Below the pieces are notes generated by a model. It had not been told where the DNA came from and ran no database searches. It saw only the letters and a list, made by a program, of their open reading frames with translations. A stretch of DNA of 64,000 nucleotides from Paludibacter sp. GTDB lineage: Bacteria > Bacteroidota > Bacteroidia > Bacteroidales > Paludibacteraceae. Positions 1 to 8,613 of the stretch are shown here, one piece after another. A program made the translations under genes and the position numbers. The DNA lies in contig JANJVQ010000001.1 of NCBI GenBank assembly GCA_024710005.1, positions 19,013 through 83,012 on the forward strand. Reading direction: 5' to 3'. Numbering within the stretch: position 1 is the stretch's first letter; the number at the start of each line of letters is the position of its first letter.

Positions 1-1
1 G

Positions 2-883
2 GAAGTAAAAAAATCACGTTCTATTCTCCGACAGTTTACTTCTTATTTTTCTGCTTTGTTCCTGATTCCGATTCTGGTAGTTTTAACAAGTGGTCTAAGT
101 ATCTATTTCAATAACCTGATTGCACATTTGCAATTTCTAAATATTCTTTCTCCTCTGCTGAAGTTGGGGATGAGATTCGCCCCCTACCTGATGAGCTGGA
201 TATTATTTACGGTCATTTATATTGTCATTCCCAATACACGCGTTAAATTCAGCAATGGCTTGATTGCCGGTATCATTGCCGGTACGGCATTTCAGTTTTT
301 TCAGGCGCTGTATATATCCGGACAGGTTTACCTGGCACGTTATGACGTGGTCTATGGTAGTTTTGCTGCAATTCCCTTGTTGTTGCTGTGGTTGCAGATA
401 TCCTGCCTGATTGTATTACTGGGCGCTGAAATCTCTTATGCCGCGCAAAACCTGCAGAATTACGAATATGAAGGAGATAGCAATAACATCAGCATACGAT
501 ACAAAAAGTTTCTTTCTTTATTTTTAAGCTATGTTATTGTAAAGCGGTTTGAGCATAATAAGCCACCCTTGAAGAATGATGAAATTGCATCTGTATATAA
601 ATTGCCCATCCGTTTGGTTAATCAACTTTTGACTGAATTATCGGAAACCGGTATCATCATAGAAATACTCGATGACGATTTGCGAACAAAAGCATATCAA
701 CCTGCATTAGACATCAATCAGCTAACTGTAAGCATGTTGACAGATAAACTTGAAACTAAAGGTTCAGAGCTATTCCTGTCAAATAAAAACCCGGAACTGG
801 ATGAGTTCTGGCAGAAACACCTTGATTTAACGAAATCTTCATCTGATGAAAACCTGCAAAAATTACTTGTAAAAGACATTTGA
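2..883 (+). CDS. YihY/BrkB-family inner-membrane protein, 5' end outside the window
   Basis: The reading frame is open from the first bases of the window and has no ATG before about residue 50, so the true start lies upstream and this is a C-terminal fragment. What is visible has four to five strongly hydrophobic segments in the first 130 residues, with a Gly-rich stretch (NGLIAGIIAGTAFQFFQ) and a GAEISYA motif ending the last helix, as in the YihY/BrkB family (once called tRNA-processing RNase BN). After the membrane part comes a soluble tail of about 140 residues that looks like a winged-helix domain, typical of the Bacteroidota versions. The substrate or role of the family is not settled. 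coaE follows on the same strand after 60 bases and may be co-transcribed. Confidence 0.85.
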   Translation, partial: EVKKSRSILRQFTSYFSALFLIPILVVLTSGLSIYFNNLIAHLQFLNILSPLLKLGMRFAPYLMSWILFTVIYIVIPNTRVKFSNGLIAGIIAGTAFQFFQALYISGQVYLARYDVVYGSFAAIPLLLLWLQISCLIVLLGAEISYAAQNLQNYEYEGDSNNISIRYKKFLSLFLSYVIVKRFEHNKPPLKNDEIASVYKLPIRLVNQLLTELSETGIIIEILDDDLRTKAYQPALDINQLTVSMLTDKLETKGSELFLSNKNPELDEFWQKHLDLTKSSSDENLQKLLVKDI

Positions 884-897
884 TAAGGTGCTAAATC

Positions 898-934
898 TTA
901 TGTTTTCTTATGTGACTTATATGGTTATAAAATT
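898..934. repeat. Dispersed intergenic repeat, family E (ACTTATATGGTT type)
   Basis: The short gap between the BrkB-type gene and coaE is filled by a TTATGT..ACTTATATGGTT string. Similar strings occur at about 23926-23968 (opposite orientation) and 41747-41780. The shared core is CTTATAT-GG-TT preceded by ATGTAAC or ATGTGAC. It has no coding potential. Confidence 0.6.
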
Positions 935-943
935 TATTTTGAG

Positions 944-1516
944 ATGGTAATCGGTATAACAGGCGGCATCGGTAGTGGCAAATCGACGCTTTCGGAACTC
1001 ATACGAAAGCATGGCTACCCTGTTTATGATACCGATAAAGAAGCACGAAGGTTACAGGATGAAGATGCAGCGCTCGTGCAACAAATCAAATCATTGTTTG
1101 GTGAAAATAGCTATGTTGATGGAAAACTGAACCGACCGGCTGTGGCTGCATTAGTTTTCAATAATCCGGAATTACTGCAAAAACTGACAGCCATAGTCCA
1201 TCCTGCTGTTAAAGAGGATTTTATCGACTGGAAAGGTAATTTTAAAAGCGAAGACCTTATTTTCATGGAAAGTGCCGTGCTCTTCGAAGGAGGTTTTAAC
1301 CAACTTACCGACAAAGTCATACTCGTTACAGCTTCGGAAGATATTCGCATTCAGCGTGTTATAAAAAGAGACGGTGTCAGTCGGGAACAGGTGTTATCGC
1401 GCATAAAAAATCAGATTCCGGATACCGAAAAAGCACCGAAATCTGATTTAATTATCAATACCGATCAAGGCTTACCTGCCGATATTATGGAATTAATTGT
1501 AGTTTGGCAGCACTGA
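944..1516 (+). CDS. coaE: Dephospho-CoA kinase
   Basis: Phosphorylates the 3'-hydroxyl of dephospho-CoA, the last step of coenzyme A synthesis, in the cytoplasm. The P-loop GITGGIGSGKST is at residues 4-15, followed by the DTDKEARRL substrate segment near residue 30 and an ESAVLFEGG/HPAVKEDF region typical of the CoaE lid and CoA-binding part. Length (190 aa) is normal. The 3' end overlaps the convergent dipeptidyl peptidase gene by 24 bases. In many Bacteroidales coaE sits behind ybbR. Here ybbR is about 50 kb away and followed by sugar genes, so coaE appears to have been moved. Confidence 0.95.
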   Translation: MVIGITGGIGSGKSTLSELIRKHGYPVYDTDKEARRLQDEDAALVQQIKSLFGENSYVDGKLNRPAVAALVFNNPELLQKLTAIVHPAVKEDFIDWKGNFKSEDLIFMESAVLFEGGFNQLTDKVILVTASEDIRIQRVIKRDGVSREQVLSRIKNQIPDTEKAPKSDLIINTDQGLPADIMELIVVWQH

Positions 1517-3520
1517 GTAATCCCTTGAATACCTCAAATGTTGTTGCACATAGTTTTCATCGTAGCTTACTTTCACGTCGCTGATATTACCGGCATTATC
1601 TTTCACCAATGAATAGACCGGATTGACAAATCCACGGTAAGGCGCGATATTCAACGCTTTGTATCGTGCCAGCACTTCCGTATGGATTTCCTGATTTACA
1701 TTTACTGCATAAGTTTCGATAAGCTGTTTGGCAGCTTCAAAATCTCCGGTTGACTTGATACGTTGAATTTCAGCAAGTAATTCAGCAAATAAATCACGCA
1801 ATTTTGCATAATCATTGACTACGATAAAGGTTTTTCCATCCCGTTTCTTCAGTTCAATTACCTTGTCGGCTTTTCCTTTTTCGTATGCCCAGGCTGCAAT
1901 TAACTGACGATTGCGCATGTGCGCCTGTTCAATGTTTTTGCCCGGTTGAATACGGGTAAGCTGGGTCATCAGTCCATTCATAATGTACTGATAATAGGCA
2001 GTTTTATACGCATCTTTATCCGGCAACAACCCTAATTCAACCATTTTATCATCGGCCATGTAATACAGTCCAAACAAATCGGCACGCGACTCTTCAACGG
2101 GTGAACCGTAAGCTTTCAGGGCATCGGGACTCACACCCGGTAATAATTTGCCGGAACCATGACCCAGACATTCGTGTAAATCGGTATGCAGGTTATTGGT
2201 GAGCGAACCATATTTTTTCGCACGTTCAATTTCTTCGGCGCTCCACATAAATTCTTCCATGAAACCACTCCCCTGCGATGCTTTGTCATAAGCCTCGGTA
2301 ATATTTTCGATGGTAACCGATTTAGAACCATAATCCCGGCGAATCCAGTTTGAGTTAGGCAAATTAATGCCTATCGGCGTTGCAGGATAACAATCACCAC
2401 CCAATATGGCAGCTGTAATTACCTTGGCGCTTACTCCTTTTACTTCTTCTTTCTTGAATTGTTTGTCAACCGGCGAATGATCTTCAAACCACTGGGCGTT
2501 GTTACTGATAATCTCAGTACGTTTGGTTGCCTCCATATCCTTGAAGTTCACCAAAGCTTCCCAGGTGGCTTTCATTCCAAGCGGATCGGTATAAGTTTCC
2601 GTAAACCCATTCACAAAATCAACCTGAGAGTTCACGTCCTGCAACCACAAGATAGAATACTCGTCGTATTTTTCCAGATTTCCGGTCTGATAATATTCAA
2701 TCAAGGATTTAATTACCGCACCCTGTTGCTCATTTTCGACCACTCCTGCAGCTTTTTCCAGCCAACCTACAATGCGACGGATGGCAGCATCATACATACC
2801 ATCTATTTTATAGGTCTTTTCAACTACCTTACCGTTTTCTTTTACAATTTTACTGTTAAGTCCGTAAGGAACAGGTGTATTGTCCGAAGGATCAACCATT
2901 CCGGCATAAAATGCCTCCACTTCCTTTTGAGTTACCCCTTCATAAAAGTTATTGGCTGATGTGGCTATCAAATCCACTCCGGCTTCCTGGTTGCTGCGTT
3001 TTTTATATATCTCCGGATTGAAAATAACCGGGAAGATACGGGCTTTAAAATCTTCCAACGATTCTCCGGGAATCAGGGGCAGCAAGGTAGAATCTATGCT
3101 GCTTACAGCTTCAGACAAGAAAGCCTCCGGAAATTCAGGAGCAAATTTATCTTCGGAATAATGGTGATGAATTCCATTGCCCATCCATACCTGTTTCAGG
3201 TAGATTTCCAAATTCTTAAAATCTGCTGCCTCTTTATCTCCTGCATAATTTTGATAAACAGCTTCCAGCAACCTTCTGATTGTCAGGTTGTGCTTGTGGT
3301 TCTGATCGTATAAAATATCGCGACCTTCCAACGCGGCTTCCGACAAGTAATAAACCAGCAACTTCTGATTCAGCGTAAGTTCATCGAAGTTATTTACTTT
3401 ATAACGCAGAATTTCAACATCAGCAAACTTATCGACTGAATATACGAATTCCTGCTCTTTATTTTGGCTACACGATGCCAAAAGGATGATACTCATCATA
3501 AATGGGATTAGTTGTTTCAT
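1493..3520 (-). CDS. Dipeptidyl peptidase III (peptidase family M49), lipoprotein
   Basis: Zinc exopeptidase that removes N-terminal dipeptides from short peptides. The M49 signature HECLGH is at residues 449-454 and the second zinc-binding motif EESRAD at 476-481 (family consensus HELLGH and EECRAE). The N-terminus MKQLIPFMMSIILLASCSQ is a lipoprotein signal with lipobox LASC, so the enzyme is probably anchored in the periplasm or at the outer membrane, unlike the cytosolic eukaryotic enzymes. Length of 675 aa matches bacterial DPP III such as the Bacteroides enzymes. It is the third gene behind thrS and mazG on the minus strand, separated from mazG by a 44-base gap occupied by a repeat array. 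Confidence 0.93.
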   Translation of the reverse strand: MKQLIPFMMSIILLASCSQNKEQEFVYSVDKFADVEILRYKVNNFDELTLNQKLLVYYLSEAALEGRDILYDQNHKHNLTIRRLLEAVYQNYAGDKEAADFKNLEIYLKQVWMGNGIHHHYSEDKFAPEFPEAFLSEAVSSIDSTLLPLIPGESLEDFKARIFPVIFNPEIYKKRSNQEAGVDLIATSANNFYEGVTQKEVEAFYAGMVDPSDNTPVPYGLNSKIVKENGKVVEKTYKIDGMYDAAIRRIVGWLEKAAGVVENEQQGAVIKSLIEYYQTGNLEKYDEYSILWLQDVNSQVDFVNGFTETYTDPLGMKATWEALVNFKDMEATKRTEIISNNAQWFEDHSPVDKQFKKEEVKGVSAKVITAAILGGDCYPATPIGINLPNSNWIRRDYGSKSVTIENITEAYDKASQGSGFMEEFMWSAEEIERAKKYGSLTNNLHTDLHECLGHGSGKLLPGVSPDALKAYGSPVEESRADLFGLYYMADDKMVELGLLPDKDAYKTAYYQYIMNGLMTQLTRIQPGKNIEQAHMRNRQLIAAWAYEKGKADKVIELKKRDGKTFIVVNDYAKLRDLFAELLAEIQRIKSTGDFEAAKQLIETYAVNVNQEIHTEVLARYKALNIAPYRGFVNPVYSLVKDNAGNISDVKVSYDENYVQQHLRYSRDYSVLPNYN

Positions 3521-3534
3521 ATCTTATAATTTTT

Positions 3535-3600
3535 GTCACCAGACTCCGGTCTCCAGACTCCAGACTAGTGTCCGGTGTCCGGCGTCTGGTGACTGGTGTC
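3535..3600. repeat. Repeat array, family B (ACTCCAGACTCC / GTCTGGTGACTGG type), overlapping mazG 3' end
   Basis: A 66-base stretch made of 7- to 9-base variations on CAGACTCCAGACT and GTCCGGTGTCCGGCGTCTGG. The same type recurs at 41647-41710 and 58329-58347. The right half lies inside the mazG reading frame, encoding its last residues (DTSHQTPDTGH) and stop codon. The left half runs to the DPP III start region. Confidence 0.75.
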
Positions 3601-4383
3601 ATTTTTTTTTGCTTCCTGCCAGATGGCCTCCATTTCCTCCAGCGACATCTTTTTCAGGTCATTCCCCATCGATATCGTTTTGGATTCGAGATAATTAAAT
3701 CTTTCGATAAATTTCCGGTTGGTTCTTTCGAGGGCATTCTCGGGATTGATGTTATACAAACGGGCGGCATTAATCAGGCTAAAGAATAAATCGCCGAATT
3801 CTGCCTCCATTTTATCCCGGTTCATATCCGAAATTTCAGCCTGTAATTCATCAAATTCCTCCTTGATTTTATCCCAAACCTGCTCTTTCTCGTCCCAATC
3901 AAATCCGACACTCCTTGCTTTGTCCTGAATCCGGTGCGCTTTTATCAAAGCAGGCAACGAAACAGGAACACCTGAAAGCACGGTTTTGTTTCCGCCTTTT
4001 TCCTTCAGCTTCAAATCCTCCCAGTTTTGCATCACCTTTTCGGAATTATCAACCTGTACTTCACCATAAATATGCGGGTGACGATAAATCAACTTGTCAC
4101 ATAACTTACTGATGACATCATGGATGTCAAAATCGAGGGTTTCATTGCCCATTTCAGCATAAAAAACCACATGCAAGAGCAAGTCACCCAGCTCTTTACT
4201 GATTTCTTTCTTGTTATCCTTCAGGATGGCATCAGCCAGTTCGTAGGTTTCCTCAATGGTGAGGGTACGTAAACTTTCAAAAGTCTGTTCTTTGTCCCAC
4301 GGGCATTTGGTGCGCAGTTCGGACATGATATTGAGTAACCGTCCGAACTGCTCCTTTTTTTCTTCCAGGGTATGCATGATCAA
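3565..4383 (-). CDS. mazG: Nucleoside triphosphate pyrophosphohydrolase MazG
   Basis: Hydrolyses (d)NTPs to monophosphates and pyrophosphate, a house-cleaning role in the cytoplasm. Two MazG domains are visible: residues about 25-100 with the KCPWDKEQTFESL opening and the metal-binding EETYELADAI and LGDLLLHVVFYAEM segments, and a second around 160-235 with EEFDEL and EFGDLFFSLIN. Length (272 aa) is normal, but the last 11 residues after AKKN are encoded by a repeat array and are not expected to be conserved. The start codon directly follows the thrS stop (no gap), so the two are almost certainly co-transcribed. Confidence 0.95.
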   Translation of the reverse strand: MIMHTLEEKKEQFGRLLNIMSELRTKCPWDKEQTFESLRTLTIEETYELADAILKDNKKEISKELGDLLLHVVFYAEMGNETLDFDIHDVISKLCDKLIYRHPHIYGEVQVDNSEKVMQNWEDLKLKEKGGNKTVLSGVPVSLPALIKAHRIQDKARSVGFDWDEKEQVWDKIKEEFDELQAEISDMNRDKMEAEFGDLFFSLINAARLYNINPENALERTNRKFIERFNYLESKTISMGNDLKKMSLEEMEAIWQEAKKNDTSHQTPDTGH

Positions 4384-6327
4384 TTAATTATACTGATTCA
4401 TCATGTTTTCCACTTCCGTGTTAATCATCTTGGCAAAATCAGCAACCGGCATACTACCTTTGTCACCTTCACCCTGACGGCGAACGGCAACTTCTTTGTT
4501 TTCAGCCTCTTTTTCACCAACAATCAACATATATGGAATGCGTTTCAATTCATTGTCACGGATTTTACGTCCGATTTTTTCATTCCTGTCATCCACCTGC
4601 ACACGAATTTCCTGGTTATTCAGTTCTTTGGCAATTTCATAAGCATAATCATTAAACTTCTCACTGATAGGAAGAATAACCACTTGGTCGGGCGTCAACC
4701 ACAAGGGGAACTTACCAGCTGTATGCTCAATGAGCACGGCCACGAAACGTTCCATAGAGCCAAATGGTGCACGGTGAATCATGACCGGACGGTGCTTCTG
4801 GTTATCTTCCCCTGTATATTCCAGTTCGAAGCGCTCCGGCAGGTTATAGTCAACCTGAATAGTCCCCAACTGCCACCTGCGACCGATAGCATCTTTTACC
4901 ATGAAGTCTAATTTAGGACCATAGAAGGCAGCTTCACCCAGTTCCACTCGTGCTTTCAATCCTTTTTCCTGACAAGCTTCAATGATAGCCTGTTCCGCTT
5001 TTACCCAATTCTCTTCTGTGCCGATGTATTTCTCCTTGTTCTCAGGATCACGCAACGAAATCTGTACTTCAAAGTTTTTGAAATCAAGCGCATTGAAGAT
5101 GATGAAGATGATATCCACCACCTTTAAAAACTCATTCTTCAACTGATCGGGGCGACAGAAAATATGTGCATCGTCCTGCGTGAAAGAGCGAACACGGGTC
5201 AGGCCATGCAACTCACCACTTTGTTCGTAGCGATACACGGTACCGAATTCCGCCATACGCAAAGGCAGGTCCTTATACGAACGAGGCTTCACCTTATATA
5301 TTTCGCAGTGGTGCGGACAGTTCATCGGTTTCAGTAAGTATTCCTCCCCTTCTTCGGGTGTATGAATCGGCTGGAAAGAATCCTTACCATATTTAGCATA
5401 GTGACCGGATGTTACATACAACTGTTTATTCCCGATATGCGGTGTCATTACCTGCTGATATTCGAATCTGCGTTGAATTTTCTTCAGGAAATCCTCGAGA
5501 CGAAGACGCAAGGCCGTACCACGGGGTAACCACAACGGCAATCCCTTACCCACGGTTTCTGAAAAAGCAAACAATTCCAGCTCTTTACCAATCTTGCGGT
5601 GATCCCGTTTTTTCGCTTCTTCAAGCAAAACAAGGTATTCATCCAGCATCTTGCGTTTTGGGAATGTAATACCATATATACGAGTCAGCATCTTGCGTTT
5701 CTCATCACCGCGCCAGTAAGCGCCGGCAACACTGAGTAATTTGATGGCTTTGATTGCACCCGTATCCGGCAAGTGCGGTCCGCGACAAAGATCCGTAAAA
5801 TTACCCTGCGAATACAGCGTAATCGTTCCATCTTCAAGATCGCTTATCAGTTCTACCTTATATTCATCGCCTTTTTCCTGAAATTTCTTCAGCGCATCGG
5901 CTTTGGTGATATCCGAACGCAGGATGGCTTCCTTGCGGGCAGCCAGCTCTATCATTTTCGCTTCAATAGCGGGTAAATCACCTTCTTTAATCACAGCAGT
6001 ACCCGGATCTACATCATAATAGAAACCATTCTCAATCGCCGGACCAATACCGAATTTGATACCCGGATACAACTCCTGCAAGGCTTCGGCCATGAGGTGA
6101 GCCGAAGAATGCCAGAAAGCATGTTTACCCTCTTCATCATCCCATTTATGCAGTTTAATGGAAGCATCGGTGTTAATAGAACGGGATAAATCCCAAATCT
6201 GATCGTTTACTGAAATAGCCAGCACTTCTTGCGCCAACCTCGGGCTGATGCTTTCAGCCAGCTGTAGTCCGGTAATACCCGCGTTGAATTCACGCACCGA
6301 ACTGTCGGGGAAAGTTATTTTTATCAT
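4384..6327 (-). CDS. thrS: Threonyl-tRNA synthetase
   Basis: Charges tRNA-Thr with threonine. Domains in order: TGS domain (1-62), the second additional editing domain starting with the HSSAH zinc/editing motif (H73, H77), the class II catalytic core with [10 protein letters not shown] and YRYEQSGE (motif 2) and [13 protein letters not shown] (motif 3), and a C-terminal anticodon-binding domain. At 647 aa it is full length. The common thrS-infC-rpmI-rplT order is absent: mazG follows instead. A consensus promoter lies 40-70 bases upstream. Confidence 0.97.
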   Translation of the reverse strand: MIKITFPDSSVREFNAGITGLQLAESISPRLAQEVLAISVNDQIWDLSRSINTDASIKLHKWDDEEGKHAFWHSSAHLMAEALQELYPGIKFGIGPAIENGFYYDVDPGTAVIKEGDLPAIEAKMIELAARKEAILRSDITKADALKKFQEKGDEYKVELISDLEDGTITLYSQGNFTDLCRGPHLPDTGAIKAIKLLSVAGAYWRGDEKRKMLTRIYGITFPKRKMLDEYLVLLEEAKKRDHRKIGKELELFAFSETVGKGLPLWLPRGTALRLRLEDFLKKIQRRFEYQQVMTPHIGNKQLYVTSGHYAKYGKDSFQPIHTPEEGEEYLLKPMNCPHHCEIYKVKPRSYKDLPLRMAEFGTVYRYEQSGELHGLTRVRSFTQDDAHIFCRPDQLKNEFLKVVDIIFIIFNALDFKNFEVQISLRDPENKEKYIGTEENWVKAEQAIIEACQEKGLKARVELGEAAFYGPKLDFMVKDAIGRRWQLGTIQVDYNLPERFELEYTGEDNQKHRPVMIHRAPFGSMERFVAVLIEHTAGKFPLWLTPDQVVILPISEKFNDYAYEIAKELNNQEIRVQVDDRNEKIGRKIRDNELKRIPYMLIVGEKEAENKEVAVRRQGEGDKGSMPVADFAKMINTEVENMMNQYN

Positions 6328-6365
6328 AGATGAACCTTACAAATGGTTTTTAAAAATTTGAATCG

Positions 6366-6396
6366 CAAAGTTAAAGAAAATGTACCAAAGTGCAAA
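6366..6396 (-). promoter_or_regulatory. Bacteroidota-type promoter of thrS
   Basis: Read on the minus strand: TTTG (6393-6396), 19 bases, TAACTTTG (6366-6373), a full match to the TTTG-N19-TAnnTTTG consensus. It would start transcription near 6360, giving a leader of about 33 bases. It is back to back with the tRNA-Leu promoter. Confidence 0.7.
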
Positions 6397-6404
6397 TTAA
6401 AAGA

Positions 6405-6434
6405 TTTGTAAATTGAAAATTTTGATTATCTTTG
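6405..6434 (+). promoter_or_regulatory. Bacteroidota-type promoter of tRNA-Leu(UAG)
   Basis: TTTG (6405-6408), 18 bases, TATCTTTG (6427-6434). The predicted start is about 10 bases before the tRNA. Its upstream element is only 8 bases from that of the divergent thrS promoter. Confidence 0.65.
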
Positions 6435-6451
6435 CACCCGCTTCACACAAT

Positions 6452-6533
6452 GCGGCTGTGGCGTAATTGGTAGCCGCGCCAGACTTAGGATCTGGTGCCG
6501 AGAGGCGTGGGGGTTCGAGTCCCTTCAGCCGCA
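6452..6533 (+). tRNA. tRNA-Leu (anticodon UAG)
   Basis: Acceptor stem GCGGCTG/CAGCCGC with discriminator A at 6533. The anticodon stem CCAGA/TCTGG encloses loop CTTAGGA, giving anticodon TAG. The long variable arm contains GCC-GAGA-GGC, as in class II leucine tRNAs, and the T-loop is TTCGAGT. The 3' CCA is not encoded. Confidence 0.95.
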
Positions 6534-6534
6534 C

Positions 6535-6569
6535 AAAAAATCCTGATTCAGATTGAGTCAGGATTTTTT
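6535..6569 (+). terminator. Intrinsic terminator of tRNA-Leu
   Basis: Perfect 12-bp inverted repeat AAAAAATCCTGA / TCAGGATTTTTT with an 11-base loop, ending in a T-run directly after the tRNA. With A- and T-runs on both sides it may work in both directions. Confidence 0.8.
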
Positions 6570-6585
6570 GTGCAGTATTGGGGGG

Positions 6586-6740
6586 CAATCACTGAAGTTG
6601 ATTGTAGTAATCAAGTTATGAATCAAGTTGGGATATTGGGCAATCACTAAAGTTGATTGTAGTAATCAAGTTATGAATCAAGTTGGGCTATTGGGCAATC
6701 ACTGAAGTTGATTGTAGCAATCAAGTTATGAATCAAGTTA
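6586..6740. repeat. 55-bp tandem repeat, three copies
   Basis: Units begin with CAATCACT at 6586, 6641 and 6696, a strict 55-base period with only a few substitutions. The last copy is incomplete. Each unit contains small inverted repeats (CAATCA...TGATTG and TTGATT...AATCAA) and a doubled AATCAAGTT word. It lies between the tRNA-Leu terminator and the stop of the convergent glsB-like gene. Confidence 0.9.
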
Positions 6741-6746
6741 AGCTAA

Positions 6747-7865
6747 TTAGTTTTTTGGGGTTTTAGCTTCCTTAACTTTAGCTTCCTTGATCTTGTTGGC
6801 ATCCTTGGCTTCCTTAGCTTTTGCTTTCTTAGCCTTTTTAGCGGCTTTTTCTTTTTCCTTTTTCAGTTTCAGCTTCAGTTTTTCTTCTTTGGCAAGTTTG
6901 CGGGCAGCCTTTCTTTCATCCATCAGTTTACGCAGGTATTCAACATAAGGCTGAATGTAGCGTTGCTTCTTGGTTTCCAGCAAATCATCCATGATTACAA
7001 GCAATCCGGATTCATAAACAGAGCCAAAATCATGATCCTGAATGGAACCAAAGAAACGCATGGTGTCGGTCAGACCGATATAAGCATTAAACATCGCAGG
7101 AACGTTTTCACCCTCATTACGGACAGCTTTAATCAATAATTTGTAGTCATCAGCCGGTTTTTCTTCCGTGAAAATGGTTTTGGCCAGCTTTTTGGTTTTG
7201 GCACTGACAGCAACCGGATTCTTGGGCTTGATTAACTCATCGGTATCCTGAAAATGTTTTGACAGATATTCGTAAATCAATTCCCGGCTTCTCACAGGAT
7301 AATCTTTGTAAATTGTAACTTTACCAATGAAGTATTTTGCACCTTTAACAGAATGAATCAGCGCGCCTAATCCATCCCAGAGATTATCCAACGCGAATAA
7401 GCTTTTCATCCCCATCTTGGTAGTCTGATAATCCGGCTGGACAAAAGCGCGGCCCAGTTCGATGGTGTGCGGCATAAATTCTTTAATGAACTTATCATTA
7501 AAGTTGAACAAGTGAGACATAACGAAGGCCGGCTGACCGTCTTCCTTCAATTTTACATCAGTACCCGACAAAAAACGATATCCACCAATAATCTGCTCAG
7601 CATCAGGATCCCAAACAATCAATTGCTTATATGGCTTTTCCATATAATCAAATTTATCAGTATCAATTTCTTCTCCGGTTCCACCGCCTCCGGCACGAAA
7701 AGACAATTCACGTAAACGTCCGATTTCGCGCATCACATGAGGAGAGTCATGCGCCGTTACAATATAAATCTGATTGCCGGATTTGTTGGTTGGTCTTAAA
7801 AATTTATCCGGGCTAAGTTCGCTCTTAAGGACATCCCTATCTACGGGCTCAATAATTTCTTTCAT
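6747..7865 (-). CDS. glsB: GNAT-type N-acyltransferase of the OlsB/GlsB (glycine lipid) family
   Basis: Probably transfers a 3-hydroxyacyl chain to glycine, the first step of glycine-lipid synthesis in Bacteroidales, acting at the inner membrane from an acyl-ACP donor. Residues about 30-230 have the OlsB-like fold with the signature IELGRAFVQPDYQ near residue 137 and LRELSFRAGGGGTG near residue 52. After about residue 310 comes a tail of roughly 60 residues made almost wholly of Lys, Ala and Glu, probably a charged helix not part of the catalytic fold. The partner O-acyltransferase gene glsA, next to glsB in Bacteroides, is not adjacent. Family assignment is firm; the precise substrate is inferred. 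Confidence 0.75.
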   Translation of the reverse strand: MKEIIEPVDRDVLKSELSPDKFLRPTNKSGNQIYIVTAHDSPHVMREIGRLRELSFRAGGGGTGEEIDTDKFDYMEKPYKQLIVWDPDAEQIIGGYRFLSGTDVKLKEDGQPAFVMSHLFNFNDKFIKEFMPHTIELGRAFVQPDYQTTKMGMKSLFALDNLWDGLGALIHSVKGAKYFIGKVTIYKDYPVRSRELIYEYLSKHFQDTDELIKPKNPVAVSAKTKKLAKTIFTEEKPADDYKLLIKAVRNEGENVPAMFNAYIGLTDTMRFFGSIQDHDFGSVYESGLLVIMDDLLETKKQRYIQPYVEYLRKLMDERKAARKLAKEEKLKLKLKKEKEKAAKKAKKAKAKEAKDANKIKEAKVKEAKTPKN

Positions 7866-8196
7866 CTTCTATACTATTGTATATATAAATATACCAAATA
7901 CCATTTTTTCGCTGCAAATGTACGGCTTTTTTATTAAAATTGATAAAAGGGGATATAATTTATCCATTTTTTTTCATATCATCATCAGAGACTTAAATAT
8001 CCATCCTATATAATATATGTAAAAAGGAACCCTGTCTTCGATAATTCATTTTAAATTGGTATAAAACAGTCTTTTTTTGAAAATATTTGAGCCAAATGTT
8101 TTTCAATCAGAATAAAAGCAATATATTTGCAGTTCGAAAATCGAAAAAGAATAACATACAATAAATATAATATTAACTAATAAAAAACTTATTAAA
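7866..8196. promoter_or_regulatory. Divergent intergenic region (glsB-like / HU), with a likely HU -7 element
   Basis: The 331-base AT-rich gap has no ORF or RNA that I can support. TATATTTG at 8122-8129 on the plus strand is a consensus -7 element about 67 bases before the HU start. The -33 position holds TTTT instead of TTTG. The leader is A-rich. Confidence 0.5.
7915..7922 (-). promoter_or_regulatory. Possible -7 element of the glsB-like gene
   Basis: TACATTTG on the minus strand fits TAnnTTTG and lies about 50 bases before the start codon. No good TTTG is present at the expected distance upstream. Confidence 0.4.
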
Positions 8197-8469
8197 ATGA
8201 CAAAAGCAGATATCGTAAACGAAATTGCTAAAAACACAGGAATTGACAAAGCATCTGTGCTGGCAACTGTAGAAGCTTTTATGGAAACAATCAAGGATTC
8301 TCTTGCAAAAAACGAGAATGTGTATTTAAGAGGTTTCGGTAGCTTTGTAATCAAACAAAGAGCACAAAAAACTGCCCGTAACATTTCAAAAAATACTACT
8401 ATCATCATACCTGCACACAACATTCCATCATTTAAGCCTGCGAAGACTTTTGTTAGTGTAGTAAAATAA
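8197..8469 (+). CDS. HU-family DNA-binding protein
   Basis: Small nucleoid protein that bends DNA as a dimer. The 90-residue sequence has the helical dimerisation part MTKADIVNEIAKNTGI at the start, the GFGSFVIKQR turn at about 47-56, and a DNA-binding beta arm ending IPSFKPAKTF. The usual arm-tip RNP is replaced by HNIP, with the conserved proline kept in NIP. It is followed after 19 bases by a tiny basic ribosomal-type gene, so the pair may be one transcript ended by the terminator at 8614. Confidence 0.93.
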   Translation: MTKADIVNEIAKNTGIDKASVLATVEAFMETIKDSLAKNENVYLRGFGSFVIKQRAQKTARNISKNTTIIIPAHNIPSFKPAKTFVSVVK

Positions 8470-8488
8470 TTTTTAAAACAGATAGAAA

Positions 8489-8578
8489 ATGCCAAGCGGA
8501 AAAAAGAGAAAAAGACACAAAATGGCTACGCATAAGCGTAAGAAAAGACTGAGAAAAAACAGGCATAAGAAGAAATAA
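8489..8578 (+). CDS. 29-residue basic protein of the AURKAIP1/COX24 (DUF1713) family, ribosomal
   Basis: The ORF MPSGKKRKRHKMATHKRKKR... ends in KKK and a stop after 29 codons. It is more than half Lys, Arg and His. The core HKMATHKRKKRLRKNRHKK matches the small AURKAIP1/COX24-domain proteins annotated across Bacteroidota and related to mitochondrial mS38 and mycobacterial bS22, so it is probably a ribosomal subunit protein. This is sequence recognition, not structural proof. It is shorter than usual gene-calling cut-offs and easily missed. Confidence 0.85.
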   Translation: MPSGKKRKRHKMATHKRKKRLRKNRHKKK

Positions 8579-8613
8579 TATTGTCTAAATTGGTCTTTAT
8601 TTTAAAGTCCGGG

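Noticed and set aside
4372..4911. 179-residue plus-strand ORF
   Set aside because: Antisense of the thrS C-terminal domain.
6397..6588. 63-residue minus-strand ORF
   Set aside because: Runs through the tRNA-Leu gene and its terminator.
8103..8495. 130-residue minus-strand ORF
   Set aside because: Antisense of the HU gene, which has clear family motifs.
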